Positions 26,701 through 37,452 of a DNA stretch of 64,000 bases are shown here, piece by piece. The stretch lies in assembly GCA_033439265.1 (NCBI GenBank), contig JAVTVX010000016.1, forward strand, positions 19,948,701-20,012,700, read 5' to 3'. Below the pieces are notes generated by a model. That model was given only the letters and a program-made list of their open reading frames with translations. It searched no databases and was not told where the DNA came from. Source of the stretch: Dillenia suffruticosa. Its lineage: Eukaryota > Streptophyta > Magnoliopsida > Dilleniales > Dilleniaceae. The stretch's first letter is position 1; each line of letters begins with the position of its first letter. A program made the position numbers and the translations under genes.

Positions 26701-26854
26701 GAGAGACTCAATTGTGAATCATTTACAATGTAAAGTGACATGATAAATAAAAAAGAAACAGGACATCGATTGAGAGCATTTCAAAACCCTAGAATCAAGG
26801 GGAAGTTGAGAAAAGGATTGTTGCGTTACCCGGAAGCGATGAGGCGCAACCCAT
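12030..26854 (-). CDS. RABF1: RABF1/ARA6-type plant Rab5 GTPase (complete, eight exons)
   Basis: Exons in transcription order are 26854-26830, 26641-26565, 21059-20976, 14645-14551, 14408-14303, 12743-12654, 12539-12453 and 12068-12030, giving 200 residues (Arabidopsis ARA6 is of similar length). The protein starts [10 protein letters not shown], which carries the N-myristoylation Gly2 and palmitoylation Cys3 signal. It ends LPRPPPS with no C-terminal prenylation cysteines, the hallmark that separates RABF1 from ordinary Rab5. GTPase motifs are GDSGVGKS (39-46), WDTAGQE (87-93), NKAD (146-149) and ETSAK (174-178); all key residues are intact. It should act on multivesicular endosomes and endosome-to-plasma-membrane traffic. 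Intron 2 is 5.5 kb, and intron 3 is 6.3 kb because of an LTR element. Exon 2 was started at 26641 rather than 26637 because only that acceptor keeps the frame and restores LPDR. Confidence 0.95.
12591..12605. repeat. (CA)n microsatellite in RABF1 intron 6
   Basis: A short run of CA dinucleotides lies between exons 7 and 6. It is low-complexity sequence with no other signal. Confidence 0.7.
13475..13653 (-). mobile_element. Au-like SINE in RABF1 intron 5
   Basis: On the minus strand it reads CTTGGCGCAACGGTGGAGCT, then TTGTGACATTGAGATCATGG, then ggaaacaaactctttgc, aaggctgcgtacatatac and a terminal ggattgggtgaaccctTT. This matches the plant Au SINE family as I remember it. A perfect 16-bp duplication, AATTGAGATGATTAAT, flanks the body at 13459-13474 and 13654-13669. 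It lies in the same orientation as the host gene, in the intron between exons 5 and 6. Confidence 0.88.
14659..14665 (-). promoter_or_regulatory. Candidate branch point of RABF1 intron 3
   Basis: TACTAAT on the minus strand sits about 14-20 nt before the acceptor of exon 4 (exon edge at 14645). It is preserved in the 52 bp between the acceptor and the inserted retroelement. Confidence 0.5.
14698..16002 (+). repeat. 5' LTR of the intron-3 retroelement
   Basis: Starts TGATAATACACAAATTG and ends CCCCGTCCA. It aligns along its full length with the copy at 19552-20856, with small indels such as the TA run near 15048 and a short T run near 20560. Confidence 0.95.
16008..16025 (+). promoter_or_regulatory. 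Primer-binding site, tRNA-Asp type
   Basis: TGGCGCCATTGCCAGGGA begins 5 bp after the 5' LTR. It is complementary, with two changes, to the 3' end of plant tRNA-Asp. This sets the element's orientation as plus. Confidence 0.85.
16092..17495 (+). CDS. Gag-protease remnant of the LTR element
   Basis: A 467-residue uninterrupted frame. It opens with [19 protein letters not shown], a usual Gag N-terminus in plant Ty3-type elements. After about residue 33 it jumps to a coiled region ([19 protein letters not shown]), so the capsid domain normally between them appears deleted. A zinc-knuckle-like piece follows ([15 protein letters not shown], near 58-72), and a low-complexity Q/S region lies near 130-180. 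The aspartic protease has MLDLGAPVN with the active Asp at about residue 301, then PFLLGQPFM. The frame ends at KVKLKPP, where a normal polyprotein would run on into reverse transcriptase. A frame this long surviving suggests constraint or recent insertion. Confidence 0.85.
   Translation: MKNHERTMKELATPDLNQQLLCMEYPAFEVSYSNLENHISELTALVRQLAIGQLQVAKVCGIYSIPGHPMDICPSLQEDSTQQVNVVGGFPNQSQRMYDLFSNYYNLEWTDHPNLSYGNQGGQPRYASQVFDGSPPAPSQSSNSSMFLEDIVKALATNTQQFQQEMRASIQDLGNQITQLATSLSNLKARTSGKLPSQTVVNPKENISTITLRSEKEFHLNFTPSKKANEGKDMDKEDEHKFEESKTDEYEKEIVTIRGHEMGENACDIIKRTLPEKYADPDMFTLPYTIGKKKIEHAMLDLGAPVNIMSYSIYSALKLGPLKETVVVIQLVNHSYVYPEGIVKDVLVQVNELIFLTDFYILKMERDTITDSAPFLLGQPFMKTAKAKIDVDEGTLSVKFDGEIVKFIVFDHMKYPNKCQSICYTDIFYLIVQEICEEKCDIDFKLNAQLEMEGKSYEPPKVKLKPP
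17496..19551 (+). other. Non-coding 3' interior of the LTR element
   Basis: Carries the phrase cttgttgggaggcaaccc near 17545-17562 and gaggacaatgtagtatttag near 18157-18180, text I associate with the post-integrase region of related elements. A short direct repeat (ggcatgatcacacggttttcag and ggcatgatcacgcgattttcag) lies near 17752-17832. No polymerase motif was seen in any frame. The purine tract GTGGGGGAATT at 19541-19551 directly precedes the 3' LTR. Confidence 0.6.
19552..20856 (+). repeat. 3' LTR of the intron-3 retroelement
   Basis: Same length and ends as the 5' LTR. Followed directly by the target duplication AAAGT. Confidence 0.95.
21740..21910. repeat. Row of five palindromes in RABF1 intron 2
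   Basis: Five inverted repeats lie head to tail: 21740-21775 (12-bp arms GCCCATTTAGGG), 21794-21813 (6-bp arms), 21830-21848 (7-bp arms GGGGCCC), 21846-21874 (14-bp perfect arms CCCAACAGCTCCTT around one base) and 21879-21910 (13-bp perfect arms CCCCAACGGCTAG). The stretch is more GC-rich than its surroundings. A TATA box and CT-rich tract follow within 100 bp on the plus strand. It may be the 5' part of a transposable element. Confidence 0.8.
21991..22000 (+). promoter_or_regulatory. TATA box downstream of the palindrome row
   Basis: TCTATAAATA preceded by a CT-rich tract (about 21956-21992). It is the best core promoter on the plus strand of intron 2, but no coding frame follows it. Confidence 0.4.
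23728..23771. repeat. (GA)n microsatellite in RABF1 intron 2
   Basis: An uninterrupted run of about 22 GA units. Confidence 0.95.
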
Positions 26855-27036
26855 GACTAAGGGTTTGAGAGAGAGAGAGCAATTAAAGCAAAATTGAGAA
26901 GTCGTGAATGTGAAATGGCTGCTGGTTGGGTTCTCTCTCTCTCTCCAACCAAACTACTGATGATGTGTGTTATTCCAATTCAACGCACTACCGAACCATG
27001 TGTTAAATGCTGGGTTTGGAAGAACCTCGGACCGGA

Positions 27037-27071
<35 letters not shown>

Positions 27072-27160
27072 CCTCCCTTCCTCCCTCTCCTTCTTCTAAA
27101 ATTAATTTTTTATTTTTCCTTTTGTTTCCTTCGATTTTCTTTTGAAGTGAAGAAGAAGAC
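26855..27160 (-). promoter_or_regulatory. RABF1 5' UTR and proximal promoter
   Basis: The minus strand upstream of the ATG carries purine-rich runs, including GA stretches near 26865-26880 and 26928-26945. A long (CT)n run at 27041-27067 on the plus strand is followed by CCCT repeats. No clear TATA box was identified. The limits are approximate. Confidence 0.4.
27041..27067. repeat. (CT)n microsatellite upstream of RABF1
   Basis: About 13 CT units on the plus strand, followed by CCCT-type repeats to about 27090. Confidence 0.95.
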
Positions 27161-30100
27161 TTTGAGGTTTTTTTTTTTATTTTATATTTAAAACTAAAAA
27201 TAAAATATAAAATTCAATTTAATTTTTTAATTTGAAACAATAAAAAGTAAATGTTCCAACTTTTTCAACAAATCCATAATAAATGATCCAATTTTTGCAT
27301 TGGTGAGCAGATATTTGAATACTCAAGTTTGCAAGATCTTGTTTCGATGAAAATTCAATTGTTGTGAATAACGATGCAAAAAGTAAAATGTTTTTTTTTT
27401 TATCTTGCAAATTCTATTCATTTTCTTTTATTAATTAAAAATTTATACTTTTTGACATTGTTGAAATAGGATTCTATATTTTTTTCTATTCCAAAAAATA
27501 AAACTTCGAATTGGTCCCAAAGGGACTTGCTTGGTAGTTTTGCATTAACTTCTCTTTCCTTTCCAATTTTTTAGTTTGAAGATGATTTTTTTTCTTTAAT
27601 AATTAACTAATATTTTAAGTTATATTTTGACTAATCTGATTCGGGTATTGTTAGATTCAATTTAAAGAAAACTCTTATAATATAGTTCTTTTGATTAAAA
27701 ATTCTAACACCTTTACCCACTTGACCGGGTGTTTGTTGATTAGTTTGAAAATGATTGATTAAACCTTATTGTAGAAATGGGTATTTCCTTACAAAGCTAA
27801 GGTAAAATTTAATTTCATAATCTTTTGTTAATTTTTTTTATTACACGAGAATCGAACTTTGAATGACGGGATTAGGGAGGAGAGTTGTGATCACTGTCTC
27901 CTTAAGGATATCTTTTGTTAATCTTGTGCAAGTTAGTTTCAAGGTATTCTCTCTTTGCTATTAAATTATATTCATTAACATTTTATTTTCATTAAAAAAA
28001 ACAAACTTAAAACTAGAATTAAAAAAAAAAAAAAAAATCCCACTCGTTATCATTTAAAGGCCAAATTACATCTCTTCTATAAACCATACTTTATTTCCTT
28101 AAAAGGACTCTCATATAAGGATGGATGGGGTTCCCAATGTTTTCTATCTTTTTTTAGCATTGCAATAGAAACTCTTGTTATAAATTATTCACTTATATTT
28201 TATTTATATTTTTGATAGTAACTCTTCAACCTTAAAGGTACGATGACACTATGATCTTTTTGACTGGTGGAGGGTTAAGGAAATCTTAATATGAATCTAG
28301 TTAACTTCCTCTAGAAAGTATGTTTGAAATAAATTAATAATCACAGTTTATTCTATTATTGGGAGGCTATCCCATATTCTATAATATTAGGCCATAAACC
28401 TCGTGAAGAGCTTGAAAAAGAAAACCATAATTATGATGGGGCAAAAGAATGATATTGTCAATCTCATTTAATGAAATAAAAGTATGATTATTATTATTAT
28501 CATAAAAAAATCATATAAATAAACATATAACATAAAATAGAATGTAATGATATAAAAAAATTCATATAACTGATCATATTTACTGGGATAAATATTTGAT
28601 TATTGTTATCTCTATCATTGATGCTGTTGTAATAATCATCCTGGTCAATGTCAAAAAGATATATATGTTAATTTTTTCTTAGATAAGTTCTCTTTGAATC
28701 ACCAGAATGTTGACTATCGCATGCTATAAGTTTAAAACTAATAATGATTCAGCAAGCAAGAGTCCTCCATAAAATGAAGAGTTTGTAGGACAATGTGGAG
28801 GAGCCTTGCCCTAGCTTATTCCAGTTTTGAACCTTCTCAGGTCCTAATTGGATCCAACGTTTGTGGGCTTCAGCTGAGCCGAAGTCTTAGCTACTTATCA
28901 ATTTATACTTTGGCCACAAAGTCACATATTTTTTTTTTTTTTTTCGTACAATGTCTTCGGCATCACCCAATATCCGGGGTTTTACCCCAACTAATCCGGA
29001 CCGACAACTGCAGTGACTTCTTTTCGGAGGTTTAATCTTCCAATGACGAACGCTCCATACACATAAGCGTCAAATGCTCCCGGCAGGAGTTGAATATCGG
29101 TCATGCTAAAGGGAACTCAACCCCACATCCAGTTGAACCAACCTATATTAATACAAAGTCACATTTTCAATTGTGAAATATATATACATTTAGTATAAGC
29201 AAATTGTACTAACACTTGTTGATATAGGTGAGATGGACACTTTCATCCCTTAATCAAATCAGGAGTTCGACTCCTTCTGACCACAAAAAAATAATGTTGA
29301 GAGACTCGCCCCCATAAATTAGGTTCTGCATGGGTCGAACGAGATTAGTTAGGATAAAGTTCCAGATACTGGATGGTGGCCAAGCTATGGTACCAAAAAA
29401 AAGTATAAGCAGGTTGTTGCCACCACTGGTATTTGGATTTCGTTCGATTAATTCGGTCGATGATTGTAAAGCTCATTAAGAAATTAGTTCTTCCAATTTA
29501 TGTTTCCCTATTTTCATAAATCAAATTCGAAATCTATGGTTAAAGACATCTACCCCTTCAAATATAAAATATGAAACCTGAAACACAAGGTATATAGCCT
29601 ACTTCGCAACAGTCTGAGAATTGTCTGTGAGACATAAATTTGCTACTTCTTGTTGTAGTGACCGAAATTCAATATCCTTTGTTTCAAATCTATTACATGA
29701 TATAAGTTTCTAGAGTTTATTTGATTCTTTTTTGGGGTATATGAGTTCTGAACTTCTCCTCTACATCTTGTATCTCTTGATAATATAGTAAAATTGGTTT
29801 TTCTTTTTATCTGTAAATATAAACATGTTGATCAAAACGTATAAATTTTCGCCACTATTTTGTTGTATGATTTGTATACTCATTTGCTGATTGTATTGGT
29901 TTTCGATTCCAACACTACTAGTATTAAGAAAGATTTGAAATACCATAGTGTTACTTGTGCTAACCTGATGAAGTGGGTAACTTGGATTTTCAAATCCTCA
30001 ACGGACATATTTCAAAGAATATAAAGCTTGTGGTGCACGTATAAACGGTGTTAGGAACAAGCACGAAAACATATAAACCGTGTTTTTTTCTTTACACATC

Positions 30101-32640
30101 TTTGCATTTTTTTTATGTAAGTGATTTACTTGTCGTTAGCGATATTTAAACTTTATTTAATTAATCTGATCGAATACTTTAAAGTCCAATAAAAAGTTTA
30201 TTTTTTTAATATTTATTTTTTTATTTCTATGACTTAAAACTGAAATCTATAATTAAGAAAATTTAATATACAATCATCACACCACCGTGAGGAAATGGTA
30301 TTTCTTTGCATTCTCACGCACAAGTACCGAGACAAATTCATTCTCTATCTCAATTTCCATCCCATCCCATCCCATCCAATCCAACGAAAGGAGTCGTGCT
30401 CGCATTGTACCTTGGAGTCTCCTGCTACAATAATGTGCCAGACACACCTTTATCCTTTGTCATTCATATCCACTTCAAGGAAAGGTTGAAATCATGGGCC
30501 TAATGTAATAGCAATGACAAGAATATTTTAGAAAAATGCCGAACGGAAGAATGAAGATTAAGGGCATGCAACTGAATGCATGTAGGGTATGTTTTGAGGA
30601 ATGAGTGTACTTTTGAAGACTAATTGATTTGGATTGAACCAACACCCAAGGGAGACAATCCCACCTGAACGTATAAGAGATAAATGTTAATTGGGGTCCG
30701 CGTCCACTCTACCAGTCTGTGCTTGGATTGCATCTATGCTTATCAAAACCCAATCTTAAGACTATTGATTTGTAGACTTCCAAACCCAAATCAACACTGT
30801 GATAGGGAATCTGAAGAGGGGTCTTTGATGACATATGAGTTGGACTTGAGATTATTTTATCTTTTCCCTGTTAAATAACCCGTTTGAATCACATCATAGA
30901 CGAGCCTGGAGATATGGTGTCGGACAAAGCTTTTCCTAGATAAGGCAAAACAGTGGCATCAGAGAGCTGGTTCAAAGCATTATAGAGTTATTTAAATAAC
31001 AAATTTAAGCCTCACTCACCCAAAAAAAGAGAAAAACAAAAACAAAAACAAAAATAAAAACAAAAAACAAACAAATCAAATCTCAATATCTTAAAAAAAA
31101 TAGTCTAATAATTACAAATCACATGAAGAAAAAAAATTAAAAGCAAAAGGCATCTCCCGAATATCAATCATGTTAATTCACTTCAAAAAAAAAAAAAAGC
31201 CAAATTTTTTTCTTTGAGCTTCTAACCAAACATCAATTATTCAAGATTTCTCATCTCTTAGAAAAAAAAAAGAAAGAATACCTTTTTAAGGTTTCTTCTC
31301 CCTTTGTTGTGTACTAGAATCAATATTACATAGACATACCTATATATGTTATCATATACAAAGTCAGTGGAGTTTAGAATAAGAATTAAGTAATACTTGT
31401 AACAAAATTATAAACGTTTCTTTATGCACGAGCTAAATATCGGTGTATATAATAGATCAAATAAATTTTTTTTATACTATATTAACGATATTTTTCTGTG
31501 ATTTAAGTTTTTATAATAAGAAAACCGAATATCTTATCACTTTAATTATTCAATTTGCATATATACAATTTTTTAAAATAATCGGTGGAATTTTGATTCC
31601 AATGAGGGACATCTTCAATCAGGTTCTATCCATGAGCTACCTCCATAGTTGGAAACGCATCTTGCCGATGCAGGTATCTTTTTTTTTTATTATTATTATC
31701 ATACAGCGATTTGAACCTTAAATCTCAATATTGGGAGAAACGAATTATAACCATTAAACTGTTTTCTTAAAAATATCGATGCGGGTATCTATCCTGTCCA
31801 GCACACCCACATCACCCTATCCCACACACAACCACAACATCGCTTAGCTTTTGGCCATTTCTTTCATGGCCTTTATATGTCAATGGATGGTCTTCCTTTC
31901 CCTTTTTTTTTTTTAATATTTATTTCAATTATCATGAGAATTTCCTATACTCCACTAAATACACTTGTTCACCTTTTTTCTAGCCTTTTTGGCAATAGAA
32001 AGGTAAAAAAAGAAAGTTGATTCAATACCAAAACCAAAGCTTCATTATTCTTAAAAGATAATTTTTCTTTTTGTAAATATTTACTCAATTGATTACAATT
32101 ACAGTGTTTTTATCTCGACTATAATACTCGGCACTTGTAAATTACTACTGTCTTTGATTATTATTTCTTTTCCCATTAAGGAAGAAAAAGGATTATAAAT
32201 TAGTATTCTCCATGTATTTTTTAATTTATTTTATTTTATAATTTGTAGTAATATTTATAAGATTTTTAATGGTCTTTTTTAAAAATGCCATTAAAATGAA
32301 AATTCAGAGCGGTGGCTGCCCCCATTGGTATAATCGCTTCCCTACTCATATGAACTATTAATTAGTGAAAAATATTTAGTAAATATAAGCCTGTTTTTGG
32401 TTTCAGACTCTTAGGTAATTTACTAGCAAAATCTTCGAAATTATTGTGCCGCAGAGTTGGATATTGGCTTGCATAGTTTTCTTTTTTTTCTTTTTTTTAT
32501 TATCGATATTTAAAATTATATTTTAATTATTTTAATTCAAATAATTACAAAAAAATTTATTTAAGGACAGCTATCCTAAATAATAGATTTTAGCCCTATA
32601 TGCCAGAAAGGGTAAAATTCATCCTATTAATGGATTCTAA
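27161..32640. other. AT-rich intergenic region without recognisable genes
   Basis: Apart from the SINE at 29208-29401, this holds decayed repeats (for example SINE-like text near 27600-27720), homopolymer A/T runs and short incidental open frames. A stretch at about 28940-29140 has more balanced base composition but no recognisable protein or repeat name. Confidence 0.5.
29208..29401 (+). mobile_element. tRNA-derived SINE with 16-bp target duplication
   Basis: Flanked by AGTATAAGCAAATTGT (29192-29207) and AGTATAAGCAGGTTGT (29402-29417), 14 of 16 identical. The body has an A box-like ATAGGTGAGATGG, a good B box (GAGTTCGACTCC, 29263-29274) and an A tail. The 3' part matches the 3030 and 11039 copies. 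Confidence 0.78.
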
Positions 32641-33874
32641 CACCGTAAGAAGATAGGGTATCAGCGATAGAAAATTAAAGATGGATATATTTCCATCGGT
32701 AATAGTAACGGATTAATATAGGTAAAAATTACCGAGAGACTAACAACGAATTAGCGATAAAAATTAGCGACAGAAATATTTCTATCGGTAATCCGTTAGT
32801 GTAATGATTTAGGGTTAAAAAAAATATGTAAATCTATCAGTGACAAAAATTAACGACGAAAATATTTTCGTCGGTAATCTATTGGTATAATGGACTAAGG
32901 TAAAAAAAAAAATTTATAAACTTATCAGCGACGAATTAACGACGAAAATTAGCGACGGAAATATTCCGTCAGTTATACGTCGATGTAATGGTCCATGGTA
33001 AAAAAAATATTTGTAAACCTATCAGCGACGGATTTTTTTCGCTATAGAATTTTTAACGACAAATTAGCAAAGGATTTTTATTTTATTATTTTTTCATTTA
33101 TTTTATTATTTTATAATTCTTTTTCTTTTTTCTTTTTTATTTTGTTTTATTATTTTATTATTTTATGTTAACAAATCATATTTATTATTTTATAATATTT
33201 TAAATAATATTTTAAAATAACATTTGATTTTATTTTTTAAAAGAATAATAGTATTTTCTTTTTTAAATCTTTTATTATTTTATTTTAAGGTAACATTTTA
33301 TATTATTTTATTTTTATTAAAAAAAATGTAAATGTAAGATAACAAATAAGAAAAAAAAAAGTATTACATAAGTTAATGTGGTATGATGGTTATAGCATTT
33401 CAAACATTTCTCACGTACGCAGGTTTAAATATCACTAAAGGCACTTTTCACAAAAAAAAGAAGGCAGCAGGTGCAGGCGGGCTGGAGCACGGGCGCTGAA
33501 GTGGTGGCTAGCGGGCATACCAAGTGGGGCAGGCGGGCATGCATGCGGGCGCTAAAGAGGGGGCTGACAGACGGATAGGCGGGTGCGGGTATTAGTGGAT
33601 TATGTAAAAACTATAAGTGATAATATTTTTCGCAACGAAAATAATCCGTCGCTAATAGTTTTATATATTGTTTGTAATCAGTGATGAATTAGCGACAGAA
33701 ATTTTTCGTCATTAATCCGTCAGAAAAATTAATGATCGATGGTCTTCCATTGTTAATATTTAGCGAGTATATTTTTAGCGATAAAAATTTTCTATCGCTA
33801 ATACTCATTAGTGATGAAAAATTTATTATCAACGATAAATATTTTTGTTATTGATATCTTATTTTTTAACGGTG
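32641..33874. mobile_element. CACTA-like (En/Spm) non-autonomous element
   Basis: The left end is CACCGTAAGAAGATAGGGTA. The right end, read on the minus strand, is CACCGTTAAAAAATAAGATA. Both look like mutated CACTACAAGAAAA-type termini. Inside, both flanks carry many copies of agcgacgaaa/ttcgtcgctaat-type motifs (about 32662-33075 and 33620-33850), the subterminal repeats typical of the group. The middle is AT-rich with a GC-rich block at about 33465-33597. No transposase frame is present. The flanking trinucleotides (TAA left, TCG right) do not match, so the target duplication has decayed or the exact ends are off. Confidence 0.7.
33377..33464 (+). repeat. tRNA-like SINE fragment nested in the CACTA-like element
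   Basis: Reads taatgtggtatgatggttat and then gtacgcaggtttaaatatc: a tRNA-like TGGTATGATGG A box with a GCAGGTTTAAATATC B box about 40 bp later and an A-run at the end. No target duplication was identified. Confidence 0.35.
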
Positions 33875-35803
33875 TCGTAATCAATAATTATTTCAAAAAG
33901 AAAACCACCGGAAAGAAATAAAGCTAAATTTGCTTGTGGGCATCACAAATAGGGTTTTGATAGACGTTTTTGGGGACAAGGTTAAGGATTTTGAGAAAGA
34001 GAGATGCCAGATGTTATGGTGGGTACGTAGCATTTAATACCAACACCAATGTTGGTTTTAGGGTCAGCCAAAGGTAGGGCAAGATGGTGACATTATTTTG
34101 AGTTGTTTTTGAAGTTACTGATTAGACTAACCCACTCGAGGGGACAATTATTCAGCCCCCACCTTTCTTTGCTTGTTATTGTTTTTTAAAAATTTGTGGT
34201 TTTCTCCTTGGTTTTAGTTAGCTCTTTCCATGTCTTGCCGATGCAATGCTCAATTCTTGATCGGTATGGAAAGGGAAAGTCATATAGAGGAAGATAGTTT
34301 TAGTTTATTAAATCAAAAGAATTACTGATATGGATATAATACATGTGAATTAGTTTGTTTGGTTTTCTTTTTAATTATATAAAAAAAATTTAAATTCGAT
34401 ATTAAAATAAAAGGAGAAAAATGATATCAATTGAGATATAATTTATACGCAGATTAGTTTATTTAATATATTAGTGAATCATACACACGTAATAGTACAT
34501 AAGGGTGATTTGTTCTCTCATAACATTTATCTGTCCTAAGTTCTCATCATGGCTTTACAATAAGGTTATTGGCCTTGGGGATAGGTTGTGGAGACTTGAT
34601 CCCTGGTATTTTCTTTGCTATGGAGTTAGGTTTGGTTAGAGATGGCGATGGGGTGGAGCGGGGCCTGCAATGCGGGCCGATGCCATCTACACCCTGCCTT
34701 AAACCTCCATAACATAGAAATTTGCCATGCCCCCACTTTACTCGCCTCATGATCTACACCATCCACGGGTCCATTCAGTAACCTATAAGAAATCTTTATT
34801 TTTTTAAAAAAAAATAGTAATTAAATAAATAGTACAAATTTAACCATTTTTTTGGTACATACAAATTTATCCATTAAATATTAAACAGTAACAATTTTAA
34901 ATCAACTTACTCTCAAACATCAAGTTGGGATATAACATCATCAACATCCATATTTTATTTCGAGGTATATATTTAGGATTCAGCGAAAACAAACAAGGTA
35001 TATTAAGATTTCTCAAGTAAATACTAGGTAAAATTACAAAATAGGACAATAATTATATATATCGATTGATATCTGAAATTATATTTCAAATAATTCGATT
35101 TAAGATGTAGTCGGATATTCTATAAGAAGAGTTCTTTCAATATAATTTTTTCTATTCTTATATTGATAATTGAATCTTAATTAAAGAATTTAATATACTT
35201 CTCATTAATTTAACTGTCCGTTGGTGAGATATTTTTGGCTTTGCACTCGTCTACTGCATTGGGATCAAATCCTCCATTATATTTATTATAGCCTTCGATA
35301 AAACATAACGGATTAAAATTTAATTTGCAAAATAAATAATAATAAATTATATTGGACAGATTTATATAGTAATAGACTCTTAATGTGTAAAGAAAATTTC
35401 AATTCCTAAGTATATTTTTGTTTTGATTAGAAAAAGAAAATAAAACTCTAAAAAAGAGGCTAAGAGTCTTAAAACCATATTTTAATATGATACAAAAACC
35501 CTAGGGTTTGCATGCCATTAAAACTTTTTGAAACTTCTCAAAATTACCAAATAACCATAACACTTTATGAAAATTATAGAACAATCACAAAGAGTTTTAT
35601 AATTGCAAAACTTCAGTTGCTAATAGAGTGATTTTTATAATGCTATTTGTGGTATATTGAGAAATATAAATGATCTACTTATTTTAAAAGAATATATATT
35701 TAATTTAATTTAATTATTAAATTATCATTTAAAAATATGGAAAAAAATAAGAGAATGATGGGGTGAAGTTCGTGTTCTTTCAAAGTAATAATCACATTGA
35801 AGT

Positions 35804-35813
<10 letters not shown>

Positions 35814-35878
<65 letters not shown>
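35814..35878. repeat. (GA)n microsatellite, 65 bp
   Basis: About 32 uninterrupted GA units preceded by GTA repeats. It creates fake serine/leucine or arginine/glutamate frames on both strands. Confidence 0.97.
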
Positions 35879-35881
<3 letters not shown>

Positions 35882-37174
35882 CACCAATGGATTTAATGGG
35901 GAGTTTGGTTCGATTATGGAAAATCGAAATTATATCCTCCAGATTTATTTTAATTTATTTATTTAGTTCAACATACTAAAATAGATATCATTAGCATAAT
36001 TAATACTCGATTGATTTTTTTTCTCAAAATAGAAATTAATAATTTTTTTGATTTTACCCTTATTTCAATATACGATTAAAATTATGAATAATTTAAAATA
36101 AATAGTTTTAAAATATTATATAAAATTAATTTTATTTAAAAAAGTAAATATTATATGAATTTATCAAGTAAATTTTATATTTTTTTACAAAAACAAAAAA
36201 AGAAAATAACTTGATAATAAAAATTTTATACTTTTTTACTTGTTTAATTATATATATATATATATATATATGAAATTTAAAATTTAAAATTTTATAAGAG
36301 AATGATATTTAGTATTAAAAATTTATCTCGAAAAATTAATTATGATTTCATTTATTAAAAAAATTTTAGATTTTGGGTTTTTTTTAGAATACGAAAAGTC
36401 AAAGAAATATAAAAACGAAGAATAATGGATAATTGTGAATAAATGTCAAAAGTAAATAATTATTCGAAAATAAGTGGATTTTCAACAAAACTAATCAATT
36501 TACTTGGCTTTGGGTGAATTTCCATGGTATGGTGGCCACTCGTGAAAGAGTCAACGTAGCAGTTTTCTCACTTTTCGCACTTGTCAGAGAGTAAGAGAAG
36601 ACTAGACTACAGATTTAAACTTGGATCCAAGGAGAGAGAGAGAGAGAGAGGAGAGGGAAAAAGTGGGTTCACAGTCCCACGTTGTCGCTGCCTGCGCCGA
36701 TGTGACATCCCCTTCACAACCCGCACGTGTCGATCCCTCTTCAAAGCGTTGCCCATGGACGGACAAACACTTTCATCTATCTCCGATGGAAAGTTTTGGT
36801 CAGTACATTTTATTGGATGACAGAACTTTATTATTATTTTTTACAAAAATAAAAATTATTCTATCATATAAAAAAAAAATTCTTTATAAACAAATATTTT
36901 TGAAAATACCTCTACTCTACTTGAGTTCTTAAATTTTGTCCCAAAATAACAACTCAAATGCCCTTGAAAGAAATATATCTTATTTTTTACTAATTCGTCT
37001 TTCCTTTCTCGTACTATTAATTAAAATAAAATTACTGTCAGAATTCGCATAAACTTTTGAAAGCGGCTGTCAAGGTTAATTTCACCTTTGGCTTGCGTTT
37101 GTTTGGGAATACACAATGGATTAAAATATTGGAGGACAAAATTAAAAAGAATTATCATTTTTTATGTCTTCGTC

Positions 37175-37452
37175 TCTTTTTTTTTTACACTATACCGGTC
37201 GCTATTCAGATTCATATTCTGATTAATTAAATTCAGAACTTACAGTGATCAATTTAAGGGGGCTATATCTCTTTTTTTTTTTACTATATCGATCGCTATT
37301 CAGAGTCATATTCTGATTAATTAAATTCGGGACTTATAGTGGTCAATTTAAGAGGTCTATACCTCCCAATATAGTTTTTTTCATACTTAAACCATGAGTC
37401 GAATTCAAAAACTTAGTTAAATGATCTAACATCACGTTCCATTAATCAACTA
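37175..37452 (-). mobile_element. SINE-like element with tandemly duplicated 3' half
   Basis: On the minus strand a tRNA-like head (ending near 37452) leads into a body and an A-rich tail. The 3' 94 bp occur twice in tandem (37189-37282 and 37283-37376), each copy ending in a run of A. The same family is seen at 56582-56756 and 44803-45016. Confidence 0.6.

Noticed and set aside
28793-29035. 80-residue plus-strand frame
   Set aside because: It contains a poly-Phe stretch from a T homopolymer and no recognisable family.
32638-33877. Exact 3-bp target duplication of the CACTA-like element
   Set aside because: Flanking TAA and TCG differ, so I do not claim a duplication.
36581-36932. Two overlapping plus-strand frames of 79 and 103 residues
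   Set aside because: They start in a GA run and show no domain, signal peptide or supporting promoter. Kept out as incidental.
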